Assembly: GCF_017565645.3 (NCBI RefSeq)
Contig: NZ_CP086136.1
Span: 9,779,501-9,843,500 of the forward strand
Length of the DNA: 64,000 nt
Direction: 5' to 3'
From: Bradyrhizobium barranii subsp. barranii
GTDB lineage: Bacteria > Pseudomonadota > Alphaproteobacteria > Rhizobiales > Xanthobacteraceae
Numbering within the stretch: the stretch's first letter is position 1; each line of letters starts with the position of its first letter. The notes beneath the pieces were generated by a model, which saw nothing but the letters and a program-made list of their open reading frames with translations, was not told the DNA's origin and ran no database searches. A program made the translations under genes and the position numbers. This document shows positions 17,019 through 26,400 of the stretch, in pieces.

Positions 17019-17382
17019 ACGGAATGATCGTGACTGTTGCGATGAAGGTGCCGGTCGACCCTAGGGCGCCCAGAATCCCGAGGCGCTTGCTCCAGAAGCC
17101 CGCGAATATCAAAGCACCAAAGGTCCATTCGGCGACGCCGAGGAACCAACTGGCACCTTGATGGCCGAAAGCGGGATAGAGCCACCAGATCAGCGGACCG
17201 TTGCTGATGAAGGGGTCCAGGCGATCCGCCTCGTACGCCCACCATTTCTGGTAGCCGAAGAAGAAGAACAGGATCACCATCGACGCCCGGACAATGTGGT
17301 AATCCAGGTCTCCCGCAAGCAGCCCCGATATCGGCAGCCTGCTTGCGAACGATTTGCGCGGGGCACTCGCCAATGTACTCAT
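16870..17382 (-). CDS. DUF417 (RclC/YkgB-like) membrane protein, copy 1
   Basis: 170 residues with four hydrophobic segments and the family landmarks LDYHIVRASMV, FFFGYQKW, PFISNGPLIWWLYPAFG, GSTGTFIATVTIIPFMP and VPFLMKDVVLLAVSLYLL. RclC in E. coli belongs to the reactive-chlorine response; the biochemical role is unknown. It starts 19 nt after the HWE kinase gene behind a strong AGGAGG. It forms the operon CRGC protein, HWE kinase, DUF417. Two paralogues lie at 21050 and 30861. Confidence 0.88.
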   Translation of the reverse strand: MSTLASAPRKSFASRLPISGLLAGDLDYHIVRASMVILFFFFGYQKWWAYEADRLDPFISNGPLIWWLYPAFGHQGASWFLGVAEWTFGALIFAGFWSKRLGILGALGSTGTFIATVTIIPFMPDGWDAAAGGFPAMTGNVPFLMKDVVLLAVSLYLLKQDAARVLRLEA

Positions 17383-17401
17383 GGTGTCGATCCTCCTGAT
17401 C

Positions 17402-18088
17402 CTAACTGACAGGCCCTTGCGTGGTCAGCGTCTGACCGAGATCGATCAGAAGCCGGCAGACAAGACCGTCGGGTGCGAAGTCGAGATCGACCTGCGCGCC
17501 CGGCAGGGCCCTTGCGATCAGTTGCGTGCCAAAGCCTCTGCGTTCTGGCTTGGTCACAATCGGTCCGCCGCGCTCGCGCCACTGGATCGCAAGACCTTGT
17601 CCGCCGAGATAGGGCGGACTCTCCCAGATCACCTCGACGGCTCCTGCCGTCGATGTCAGCGCGCCGTACTTGCTCGCGTTGGTAGCCAGCTCGTGAATGA
17701 TGACGTGCAGCGCCAAGGCGATGTGCGGCTCCAGCGTGAGGTCCGGCCCCGCGAGCAGAATGCGGCCTCTGTGAAACATCGCGTGCGGTTTGAGCGTTCG
17801 CTCCAGCATCGCCGCGAGAGACACGCGCTGCTCTCCCGCGGATTCGATCATCCTGTAGGCGTCGGACAGGGTCGCGATCCGTGCCGAGAGCGCCTCGCGA
17901 AAATCGGCGGTCGTATTCGCATCAGTGTTGTTCACGAAGCACAGAACGATGCTGAGGATATTGCGCATGCGATGCTGCAATTCCCTGACGACAAGCTCGA
18001 GCTCGTCATCCCGGATCGGAGCGATCCGCTCAAAGTGCGCGCACCCGCTTCCGCCGTCGTGGAACGAACCGGTGACAGTGTGCCTCAT
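17402..18088 (-). CDS. HWE-family sensor histidine kinase (no sensor domain)
   Basis: 228 residues with the HWE/HisKA_2 H-box RELQHRMRNILS near residue 35, the N-box in HELATNASKYGAL near residue 133, and a short ATPase lobe ending RRGFGTQLIARAL. There is no PAS, GAF or membrane segment, so it must receive its signal from a partner or from its first 30 residues. Stand-alone receiver proteins, such as the one at 20208, are typical partners. It lies 37 nt after the ICRGC protein gene. Confidence 0.85.
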   Translation of the reverse strand: MRHTVTGSFHDGGSGCAHFERIAPIRDDELELVVRELQHRMRNILSIVLCFVNNTDANTTADFREALSARIATLSDAYRMIESAGEQRVSLAAMLERTLKPHAMFHRGRILLAGPDLTLEPHIALALHVIIHELATNASKYGALTSTAGAVEVIWESPPYLGGQGLAIQWRERGGPIVTKPERRGFGTQLIARALPGAQVDLDFAPDGLVCRLLIDLGQTLTTQGPVS

Positions 18089-18125
18089 GTGCAGACCTAT
18101 CGCTGTTTGCTGAACCGGATTTCGA

Positions 18126-18380
18126 TCAACACCCGCGGCAGATTTTCAGCTTCTTGTCGAGATCTGCGTCCAGACCTTCCAGTTTCCGGTTGAAGTCGGT
18201 AATGCGCTTCTGCAACGCATCCTCGGCGACTGAATTCGGCATGAATTCATTTCCGCGCGGCTGCACCTGGACGGTCTCAGCCGGGCTCGGCGCTTTCGGC
18301 GACGGCGCCGGGAGTGGATCTGCCAGGGCGGTTAGAGGTATGGCGGCGAAGCTCAGGATGAGGGATGAACGGAGTTGCAT
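18126..18380 (-). CDS. small secreted protein ending in ICRGC (copy 1)
   Basis: 84 residues: a clear signal peptide (1-20, cleavage after ALA), a proline-rich stretch, then a charged helix ending LDKKLKICRGC at the very C-terminus. The same ending, LDRKLIICRGC, closes the otherwise different protein at 28807-29124. The terminal CxxC could be a metal, haem or disulfide site, or a processing tag. I recognise no family. GAGG precedes ATG 18380. It is the first gene before the HWE kinase and DUF417 genes. Confidence 0.75.
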   Translation of the reverse strand: MQLRSSLILSFAAIPLTALADPLPAPSPKAPSPAETVQVQPRGNEFMPNSVAEDALQKRITDFNRKLEGLDADLDKKLKICRGC

Positions 18381-18514
18381 GGTCGCGCCTCAACGCAGTT
18401 GATTGCCATGATGACGCGCACATTATGCAGCATGTGTACGAGCCTCGCTGTTCGTGGATTGCGCCGATTGAGGCGATATTGTTGGAAATGATTCCGTCTG
18501 CGCCCCGATTCATC

Positions 18515-19474
18515 CTAGGGCGCCGCCGGCGCGGGCCTTTGCTCCGCGAGAATGACCGAGAAGAGCCCGCTGTCGTCACTCCAATCGGCGACGGGATGCC
18601 ATCCGCCGGCCTGCAGCAGGACGAAGGCATCCCTCCGCCCGTATTTGAGGCTGTTCTCCGTGTGGATGGTCTCGCCCTTCGACAACGAGAAGACGCGACC
18701 GTCGACCTCGAAGCGGACGTCGCGCGTGGCTTCCAGATGCATCTCGATACGCGCCTCCGCATCATTCCAGCGTGCCAAATGGCGAAAGGCGCCCAGGGGA
18801 ATCGAGCCGCCCAGCTCGCGATTGATCCGATGCAAGAGGTTGAGATTGAATGCGGCCGTCAACCCTTGCGTGTCGTCATATGCCGGCAGCAGAACATCCT
18901 GATGCTTGATACGATCGATGCCGATCAGCAGCATCGATCCGGCACCCAGGGTCACCGCCATCGCCCGCAACAGATCGACCGCCGCAGGCACAGTGAGGTT
19001 TCCGATCGTCGACCCCGGAAAGAAGCCGAGGCGCGCGGTCGCCCCAATCTCTTCCGGCAAAGAAAAGGGATAAGTGAAGTCGGCCTCGGTTGGATAGATC
19101 GGCAGCCCCGGGAATGCATGGGTCAGGCCTGCCGCAACCTCCCGGAGGAATTCGCCCGAGATGTCGATCGGCACATAGGCAGAAGGCTCCGTCTCTGCCA
19201 GCAACAGTCGCGTCTTTGCCGACGAGCCTGAGCCGAATTCTATGACTGCGCGGCCCGGCCCCGCGAGCGCGGCGATTTCCGATGCTGCGGACGCAAGGAT
19301 CGATCGCTCGGTTCGAGTCGGGTAGTATTCGGGCAGCAGCGTGATGGCTTCAAACAGAGCCGATCCGCGGCGGTCATAAAGCCATCTCGCCGGAATTGCC
19401 TTTGGCGCGAGGCTCAGCCCTTCCATGATGTCATAGCGGAACGCCGCCGTCAGGTCGGCCACCGTAGATCGCAT
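18515..19474 (-). CDS. egtD: L-histidine N-alpha-methyltransferase (ergothioneine pathway)
   Basis: 319 residues of the EgtD family: IPARWLYDRRGSALFEAIT near residue 25, the SAM-binding VIEFGSGSSAKTRLLL, GFFPGSTIGN and LIGIDRIKHQDVLLPAYDD. It trimethylates histidine to hercynine, the first step of ergothioneine synthesis. No EgtB sulfoxide synthase is in the window. The ATG at 19474 has no good ribosome-binding site. A TTG at 19495 preceded by AAGGAAAG is a serious alternative and adds seven residues. It is the third gene after a receiver and an ECF sigma factor. Confidence 0.9.
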   Translation of the reverse strand: MRSTVADLTAAFRYDIMEGLSLAPKAIPARWLYDRRGSALFEAITLLPEYYPTRTERSILASAASEIAALAGPGRAVIEFGSGSSAKTRLLLAETEPSAYVPIDISGEFLREVAAGLTHAFPGLPIYPTEADFTYPFSLPEEIGATARLGFFPGSTIGNLTVPAAVDLLRAMAVTLGAGSMLLIGIDRIKHQDVLLPAYDDTQGLTAAFNLNLLHRINRELGGSIPLGAFRHLARWNDAEARIEMHLEATRDVRFEVDGRVFSLSKGETIHTENSLKYGRRDAFVLLQAGGWHPVADWSDDSGLFSVILAEQRPAPAAP

Positions 19475-19551
19475 TTCGTTCTGGAGTTGAAGCAATTTCG
19501 GCTTTCCTTCGCACGACGTCTCGGTCGGCCCGGCCCGCGGCCGCAATGACG

Positions 19552-20211
19552 TCAGGAGACCAATGTGGACAATTTCTTCAGGCCGCGATGGATATTGATC
19601 TTGACCAGGGCCGCCGACTGTCCGGTCGCACCGGCCGCTCGCGCGATACTCAGACCATTGAGCTTCACGAGGCGGATCACGCTCTCTTGCGCAGGCTTCA
19701 ACCGCCCAAGCAGCTGGTCCAGCGCGGCAGCGCTGATCGCGGCACCTTCGTGATCCTCGATTGCGATGTCTTCGTCGAGCGCGAGCGCGCTGTAGCGAGA
19801 CGCATCGCGCACACGATCGACCCATTTATAGCGGGCAATCGCCGTGACCCAGGCGCCGAAGGGCTTCGAGGCCGCAAACGTGTGGCGTTTCGCGTGAATG
19901 GCCAGGAGCACCTCCTGCCTCGCATCGTCGGCGGCGGGATAGGGAAGCCGGCGCGCGTAGTAGGCCCGAAGCCACAGATCCAGCTCCCGCAGCAATCGCT
20001 CATATGCGTCTCCATCCCCTGCTCGCGCCGCAAGCAAGAGCCGGCCCCATCGCTCCGAACAATCGTTCCATCTCTCCCAACGGGCCGCCTTCCGGCGATC
20101 ATGACGCGGCGGATCCGTATCCCCCCGGGGTCGTGCACGCCCGGGATCGTCGCCGCAGGACGATGGCGTCGCCATAGAGGACGTGATGTCGTCACCCGAG
20201 AGCGCTTTCAT
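19552..20211 (-). CDS. ECF-type RNA polymerase sigma factor
   Basis: About 219 residues. After a non-conserved, basic N-terminal 50 residues come region 2 (AYERLLRELDLWLRAYYARR, then DDARQEVLLAIH and PFGAWVTAIARYKWVDRVRD) and region 4 (LKPAQESVIRLVKLNGLSIA). The ATG at 20211 overlaps the stop of the receiver gene as ATGA and has AGGAG upstream; the alternative ATG at 20235 lies inside the receiver gene. No anti-sigma gene is adjacent, so control may run through the receiver protein. It probably serves the stress genes here. Confidence 0.88.
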   Translation of the reverse strand: MKALSGDDITSSMATPSSCGDDPGRARPRGDTDPPRHDRRKAARWERWNDCSERWGRLLLAARAGDGDAYERLLRELDLWLRAYYARRLPYPAADDARQEVLLAIHAKRHTFAASKPFGAWVTAIARYKWVDRVRDASRYSALALDEDIAIEDHEGAAISAAALDQLLGRLKPAQESVIRLVKLNGLSIARAAGATGQSAALVKINIHRGLKKLSTLVS

Positions 20212-20573
20212 CTTCGAAGGCTCCTGTCGAGACACTCAAGCAGCGCGCTCGTTTCGAACGGCTTTCTGAGAAGGCAGAATGCGCCGATCGAGGCCGCTTC
20301 GGCGTCCAGCTGCTTGTGAGGAAGCGCGGTAATGAGAATCACCGGCGCTCCGACCTTCTGCTGCTGGAGCTCGCGAACGAGGTTGAGCCCACCCATTCCA
20401 GGCATGTGAACGTCGGCAATGATGCAGTCGAAGCTGAACCGGCCGGCGTAGCTCAGCAGCGCTTCGGCCCTGTCAAACGGCTCGGAGCGGTAGCCGATCG
20501 ATCGCATCAGATCCACCAAAGACAGGCACAGGGCCTCGTCGTCATCGACGACACCTACGTAAGGGACCTTCAC
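20208..20573 (-). CDS. single-domain response regulator (receiver only)
   Basis: 121 residues, only a receiver domain: DDDEA at 10-14, phosphoacceptor Asp54 in CIIADVHMPGMGG, Thr in LITALP, and Lys in LLRKPFE. With no output domain it must act by protein contact, for instance on the downstream sigma factor or as partner of the HWE kinase at 17402. It heads the operon receiver, ECF sigma, EgtD. The palindrome at 20823 lies 250 nt upstream. Confidence 0.9.
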   Translation of the reverse strand: MKVPYVGVVDDDEALCLSLVDLMRSIGYRSEPFDRAEALLSYAGRFSFDCIIADVHMPGMGGLNLVRELQQQKVGAPVILITALPHKQLDAEAASIGAFCLLRKPFETSALLECLDRSLRR

Positions 20574-20822
20574 CTGACTTACCCTCGCAAGACGCGATCA
20601 TCATCGAAACGCGATCGCAACACGGGCGATTGAAGCGCAAGCCGCTCTCCAGTTGACCAGGCGGCTGCTGTCGTGGCGTTCGATGCTTGTTCGCGAGAGG
20701 CACATGTTCGGTCTCCCCAACAGAGGAAAATCCAGTAGCTGCGCCATGATCGGTTGCGCATGTCGGCCTCGAGCATGCGTTCGGTGGGTGCCTCCGACAA
20801 TCTCGCGATTGTGATGCACAGA

Positions 20823-20840
20823 CCCATACTTTGGTATGGG
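20823..20840 (-). promoter_or_regulatory. palindrome CCCATAC-N4-GTATGGG, copy 2
   Basis: Perfect 7-bp arms (8 bp counting the outer A/T) lie in the 476-nt gap between the receiver gene (minus) and DUF417 copy 2 (plus). The flanking block at 20798-20829 matches copy 1 with the same spacing, and the promoter-like side faces the receiver/sigma/EgtD operon. Apart from this site I see no gene in 20574-21034. Confidence 0.6.
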
Positions 20841-21049
20841 TTTGCGGCGCCAAGGGCGAGCCACCGAGGGCGACGCGATGTCAGGCCACGCCGATCCCGG
20901 CCGCCTGCGGCCGAACAGCGCAAGTTTGAAAAAAGCACGATAATCCGCGCACAGCGCGTCCTTCGAAGCTTGGCTACCGTTCGGATAACGACAGACGTCG
21001 ACGCCGCCCTTGCCGCCAATCCGCGACCTCGAGGATGAGACGACATCAG

Positions 21050-21577
21050 ATGGACCATCTCATAAAGAAACTGTCCGAGCTCGATCTGGTCAGAGGTGAT
21101 TTTGACTACCATGCCACGCGTGTGGCGATGATCATCGTCTTCTTCGTCTTCAGCTGCCAGAAATGGTTCGACTACGAAGCGCACGCGTTGATTCCGTTCA
21201 TCAGCAATGGTCCGCTGATCTTCTGGCTGTATCCGGTGTTTGGCGTGCGCGGCGCGGCCTACTTCCTGGGTTCAGCGGAATTGCTGTTTGGATTGCTTCT
21301 TCTGCTCGGCTTCTGGAACAGAAGACTGGCGGTCCTGGGGTCGCTGGGTTCATGCGCGACCTATGTCGCCACCGTCACGATCATTCCGTTTTTCCCCGAC
21401 GCCTGGGCCGCGCCGGCCGGCGGCTTTCCTGCGGCCACGTTGCCGTTCCTCTTCCTCATGAAGGACGTCGTACTGCTTGCGGCTTCCGTCTATCTGCTCA
21501 AGCGGGACCTCCTCCGGGCAGCAGCCGACGTATCGCCGGCTCAGAACGGGATTGTTCGACAGGAAGCGATGCAATAG
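21050..21577 (+). CDS. DUF417 (RclC/YkgB-like) membrane protein, copy 2
   Basis: About 175 residues, the most diverged of the three copies: FDYHATRVAMIIVFFVFSCQ, PFISNGPLIFWLYPVFG, CATYVATVTIIPFFP and FLFLMKDVVLLAASVYLL. Four hydrophobic segments are visible. The start is uncertain: ATG 21050 fits the family length, while ATG 21035 directly abuts GAGG. It is transcribed away from the palindrome at 20823. An RclC-like role in oxidant resistance is inferred from the family. Confidence 0.82.
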   Translation: MDHLIKKLSELDLVRGDFDYHATRVAMIIVFFVFSCQKWFDYEAHALIPFISNGPLIFWLYPVFGVRGAAYFLGSAELLFGLLLLLGFWNRRLAVLGSLGSCATYVATVTIIPFFPDAWAAPAGGFPAATLPFLFLMKDVVLLAASVYLLKRDLLRAAADVSPAQNGIVRQEAMQ

Positions 21578-21594
21578 CGCCGGGCAGCACTGGA

Positions 21595-21823
21595 AGAGCA
21601 GGATCAGCGTGCCGGGCCGCCTGATGAACGCAGCTTCCCAGCCGGCCGCCACGGCGTTGCGCGTATCCCAGGCGTGGCAGGCGATCATGCAGAGCTGCGA
21701 GGGACGGACGCCAAGTTCATTCTCCATTCGAGCGTAGGTTTGCGGCGACGGCTTACAGATCTTGACACTGTCCTCGCTGAATGACCTTTCGAAGAATCCC
21801 GCAATTCCCCCACGCTCAAAGCT
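21595..21823 (-). pseudogene. haloacid dehalogenase (type II HAD) C-terminal fragment
   Basis: The minus frame reads SFERGGIAGFFERSFSEDS, KICKPSPQTYARMENELGV and CMIACHAWDTRNAVAAGWE, then AAFIRRPG. This is the typical end of a type II HAD dehalogenase (KPxPxxY lysine motif and the HAWD metal motif). There is no N-terminal nucleophile motif, the frame closes with a stop upstream, and the 3' end runs into antisense of DUF417. It is therefore a decayed remnant. Confidence 0.65.
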
Positions 21824-21879
21824 GGAGGGTCTGGAACTTCAGCCAGGTTGTTCGCAGAGTGAACAGCCTGAAGCCAGCA

Positions 21880-21937
21880 GCGCGGAGCCGTCTTCCAGTT
21901 CACTATTCCGATCGATGACGGCTTTGCAGTTGGTTGA
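21880..21937 (+). pseudogene. remnant of a histidine kinase C-terminus
   Basis: This stretch encodes GAVFQFTIPIDDGFAVG and a stop. It matches the last residues of the giant kinase at 27555-27613 (GAVFQFTVPIDDGFTVG) with only a few base differences over about 57 bp. The similarity starts and ends abruptly. It is a scar of a duplicated kinase gene lying just upstream of the surviving one. Confidence 0.65.
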
Positions 21938-22089
21938 GCCACGCCCCGAAATCGGAATGTGGCCCATACCGCGGCTCCGATCCCGGCTATTGTTGGGGAT
22001 TGGCGTTGGGAGTACGTTCCCGAACGGGACAGGTGAACACCTTTCCCTCCTTTTCAATCGACTGGCCGGCTAGTTCCGGAGTCCGGCAG

Positions 22090-23085
22090 ATGGACGTATC
22101 CTCGCGGGTATCCACGAATGGCAATGCCGGTCTCAAGGCGTCATGGGACGACGGCGAGCGCGTCTTTTGCCGTGAATGGCGCCGGGGCGCCGATGGAGAC
22201 GTCAACAGCGTCCTGACCGTAAGGGCGGCGACGGAACATCCGCCGGCCGCGGTCCTCGACCGGCTCGCCCATGAATACGCCTTGCGCGACGAACTCGATG
22301 GGACCTGGGCCGTACGGCCGCTGGAGCTGATCCGCGACGGTGGTCGAATCTTGCTGATACTGGAAGATCCCGGCAGCGAGCCGCTCGAACAACTGCTCGG
22401 CGCGCCGATGAAGCTGACCCGGTTTCTGCGATTGGCTCTCGGCATCACCACCGCCGTCGATCAGCTGCATCGGCAGGGCCTGGTCCACAAGGATTTGAAG
22501 CCGGCCAATCTTCTGGTGACCGGGGCAGACGAGGTCAGGATCACCGGATTTGGCCTCGCATCTCGCTTGCCGCGCGAGCGACAGCAGCTCGAACCACCGG
22601 AGACCATGGCGGGCACGCTGGCCTACATGGCGCCCGAGCAGACCGGCCGCATGAACCGGTCCGTCGATTCCCGCAGCGATCTGTACGCAATCGGCGTGAC
22701 GTACTACCGGATGCTGACGGGCGCACTGCCGTTCACCGCGGCCAGTCCGATGGAATGGGTGCACAGCCACATCGCGAGACGTGCCGTTCCGCCCGCCGAA
22801 CGAGTCAATGGCGTGCCTTATGCCGTGTCGGCGATCATCATGAAGCTCCTCGCCAAGACGGCCGAGGACCGCTACCAGACCGCAGCCGGTCTCAAGAGCG
22901 ACCTCGAACGGTCACTCGCCGAATGGGAAGCGCAGGGACGAATCGATGATTTCGTCCTGGCCCAAACCGATACACCGGACCGCCTGCTGATTCCCGAACG
23001 GCTCTACGGCAGGGAGCACGAGATCGAGGCGTTGCTCACCTCGTTCGATCGCGTCACCCGGAGCGGCACGCCCGAGTTGAGTTGA
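22090..23085 (+). CDS. protein-kinase-domain piece of the broken trifunctional kinase
   Basis: 331 residues. The kinase lobe shows LVHKDLKPANLLV (catalytic loop, HKD for HRD), ITGFGLASRL (Gly in place of the DFG aspartate) and GTLAYMAPEQTGRMNRSVD. As I recall, the GFG change is usual in this fusion family, so the domain may be a pseudokinase. After residue 300 comes PERLYGREHEIEALLTSF, the entry to the ATPase domain, then a premature stop caused by the 5-bp duplication. Confidence 0.75.
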   Translation: MDVSSRVSTNGNAGLKASWDDGERVFCREWRRGADGDVNSVLTVRAATEHPPAAVLDRLAHEYALRDELDGTWAVRPLELIRDGGRILLILEDPGSEPLEQLLGAPMKLTRFLRLALGITTAVDQLHRQGLVHKDLKPANLLVTGADEVRITGFGLASRLPRERQQLEPPETMAGTLAYMAPEQTGRMNRSVDSRSDLYAIGVTYYRMLTGALPFTAASPMEWVHSHIARRAVPPAERVNGVPYAVSAIIMKLLAKTAEDRYQTAAGLKSDLERSLAEWEAQGRIDDFVLAQTDTPDRLLIPERLYGREHEIEALLTSFDRVTRSGTPELS

Positions 23086-23473
23086 TCCTGGTGTCCGGCC
23101 CCTCCGGTATCGGCAAGTCCGCTTTCGTCGACGAAATGCACAAGGCCTTGATCCCGTTAGGAGGGTTCTTCGCCTCCGGCAAGTTCGATCAGCACAAGCG
23201 CGATATGCCTTACGCGACGCTCGCGCATGCGCTTCAAGGCCTTATCCGAGGCCTCCTCGCCAAGAGCGATGCCGATCTGGCACCCTGGCGTAGCGCACTG
23301 CACGAAGCGCTGGGCAATCTCGGTCAACTGATGGTGGATCTCGTACCGGAGCTGCGGCTGGTGATCGGGGATCAGCCACCTGTCCCGGATGCCCCCCGCA
23401 AGACGCACAGCGACGCTTCCAACTCGTCGTTCGACGCTTCATTGGCATCTTCGCCAAGCCTCACCATCCACTC

Positions 23474-26400
23474 GTGCTTTTCTTCGACGACCTGCAGTGG
23501 CTCGACGTGGCCACACTGGATCTGATCGCGTTTCTTCTGAACAGATCCGACCTGCAAAATCTGCTTCTCATTGCCGCCTATCGACGCAAGGATGTCGACG
23601 TCAAACATCCGCTGGCACAACGGCTCGTCGAAATTCGGGCCTCCCGTAAACGGGTGCGGGAAATCGACCTGGCACCCCTCACCAGCGCTGCCGTCGAGGA
23701 ATTCACCGCGGATGCACTTCACTGCGAGCCGGCATACGCCATGCCCCTGGCGCAGCTGATATACGAGAAGACGAACGGGAATCCGTTCTTTCTCACGCAG
23801 TTTCTGCGGGCACTGGCCGAAGAAGAACTACTGGCCTTCGATCATGACAGGCGACAGTGGCACTGGGATCTCGAACGCATCAAGGAAAAGAGCTACGCCG
23901 AAAACGTCGCGCGTCTCATGGTCGGCAAGCTGAGCGGTTTGCGCGACGAGACACGTCGGGCCCTGCTGGAGCTGGCCTGCCTGGGCAACAGCGCCGAGAT
24001 CGCAATGCTCTGCCTCGTGCACGGAGCATCGGAGCAGACGCTGCACGCTGATTTGCGAGACGCGACGCGTCTCGAGCTGGTCCGACGCCTCAAGAGCTCT
24101 TACGCGTTCGTGCACGATCGCGTGCAAGAGGCCGCTTATGCGCTTCAACCGGACCAGGACAGGCGAACGACCCTGCACCTTCGGATCGGTCTGGTCCTGG
24201 CAGCGCAGCTGACGCCCGACGAAACCAACGAGCGCGTCTATATCGTCGCCAACCAGCTGAACCGCGGCATCGCCGCTTTGACGAACGGCGCTGAACGCGA
24301 ACAGGTCATTGCCGTCAATCTCGCCGCGGGCCGGCGCGCCCGAAATGCAACGGCTTACCACGCGGCGGCAACCTACCTTGAAATCGCCCGCGAACTGCTC
24401 GGAGAGGAAGGGCATCCGCGGTGCAGCCGGGACGCCTTCGCGATCGGCCTGCTCCACGCCGAATGCAAATTCCTACTCGGCGAGCTGAACACGGCGGAAG
24501 CGGAATTGACGGTCCTGTCGCAGAGCTGTTCGGACATTCAGGCGAGCGCCGAGGTCGCCAGACTCCAGGCGCAGCTATACACCACCGCGGGACAGCTCGA
24601 GCGCGCGGTCGACGTTTGCCTCGCATTTTTGCGCAGAACCGGGATTGACTGGTCTCCTCATCCCAGCCGCAGCGAGGTGGACGAGGATCGGCGACGCCTG
24701 CGGAGCTTGACCGAAAAGCTGTCCGACGAGCAGCTTCATGCGCTACCGCCGATGACCGATCCGGATCATCGTGCGACCATGGGCGTCCTGGCCGACCTCC
24801 TCACGCCTGCGTTTCTCACCGATCGCAACCTCTCCGACACCATGCTCTTGGAGGCCACTCGACTGACGCTCCAGCACGGGACCAGCCCTGAAGCGTGCTA
24901 CCCGCTGACCGCCATATTCGGCGTGCTCGCGAGCAATTCAACCGATGCTGAACTTGGATTCCGGCTATCACAATTTGGCGCAGCCCTTGCTGACAGGCAG
25001 CCGCAGACAGGGCTGAGCGGCCGGGCGCTTTTGGTATTCGGCCTTCACGTGACCCCATGGATTCTCCCGATCCGATCGGGACGGCCGTTCATTCGGCGCG
25101 CACTCGCAATCTGCTTGACGACCGGAGATCTGGCATTCGCGGCGTATTCGCATCGCGGACTGATATCGGTGGATCTCTTCTGCGGCGATCCGCTCATGGA
25201 CGTCTGCTCGCGCGCCGAGCGGTCTCTGGCATTCGCCGAGGGTCTGGGCGTCCGATTGGCTGCGGAGGGCCTCATCAGGCAACGAGATCTGGCGCAGAGC
25301 CTTATGGGGCGCAATGGCCGGAATGACTTCGAGAGCCCCGCGGCGCTTCAGCCCTCGGATGCGAGCGAACCGATAAGCGCCTTCTTCTACTACGCGACGC
25401 AAATTCAGATCGAAGTCATTGCCGGACGTGACGATGTCGCGATTGCCCTCGCCGCACGCGCAGAAGCGCTCTCATGGTGCGCCCGCTCTTATTCGGATTT
25501 CACCGAATACCGGTTCTACACGGCGCTCGCTCATGCCGGGGCTTATCACGCATCGCGCCCCGAGGATCGCGAGCGACGCCTCAACGACCTCCGCGAACAC
25601 CACCGCAAGCTGACAGTCTGGTCCAACCGTTGCCCCGCGAATTACGCTGCCCGGCAGAAGCTCGTCGCGGCGGAGCTTGCGCGCATCGAAGGTCGCGAAC
25701 TCGAGGCGGAACAACTGTACGAGGAATCGATCCGATTGGCGCAAGAATCCGGCTGCGCCCAGATCGAAGCGATCGCTGCGGAACGCGCAGCAGGGTTCTA
25801 CGAGGCGCGCGGCATTCGAACGGTAGTTCTGTCCTACCTGACAAAAGCGCGCGATTGTTACGCGCGCTGGGGCGCCGAGGCGAAGGTGAGCCAGCTCGAG
25901 AAACTCCATCCGGGCCTGCGGGAGCGAGGATCCGCGCTCAGCGCCGCAGGGACGATCGGTGCACCTGTCGAACAGCTGGACCTTGCGACGGTTCTCAAGG
26001 TGTCGGAGGCTGTTTCAGGCGAGATCGTGCTGGAGAAGCTCACGGAGACCCTGCTTCGTTCGGCCATTGAGCATGCGGGTGCGGAACGCGGAGTGCTGAT
26101 TCTACCGAGGGGTTCCGAGCTGAGAATTCGGGCGGACGCGGTGACTGGCGGCGGTTCGATCACTCTCGATCTCGCCGATTCACCGATCTCCGCCGCCGAA
26201 GTCCCGATGTCGATCGTGCTTTACACGGCTCGCACCCAGGAAAGCGTCGTGCTCGACGATGCCTCGACGAGCAGCGCGTTCGGCGGCGACGAGTACATCC
26301 AGAAGAAGCACGTCCGATCAGCCTTGTGCGTGCCGCTCGTCAAGCAAGGCAGGGCGGTGGCATTTCTGTATCTCGAGAACAATCTCGCCTCGCGCGTCTT

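Noticed and set aside
21940..21985. CCCATAC half-site near 21950 upstream of the giant kinase
   Set aside because: The second arm is absent (GCTCCGA instead of GTATGGG), so it does not qualify as a third copy of the palindrome.
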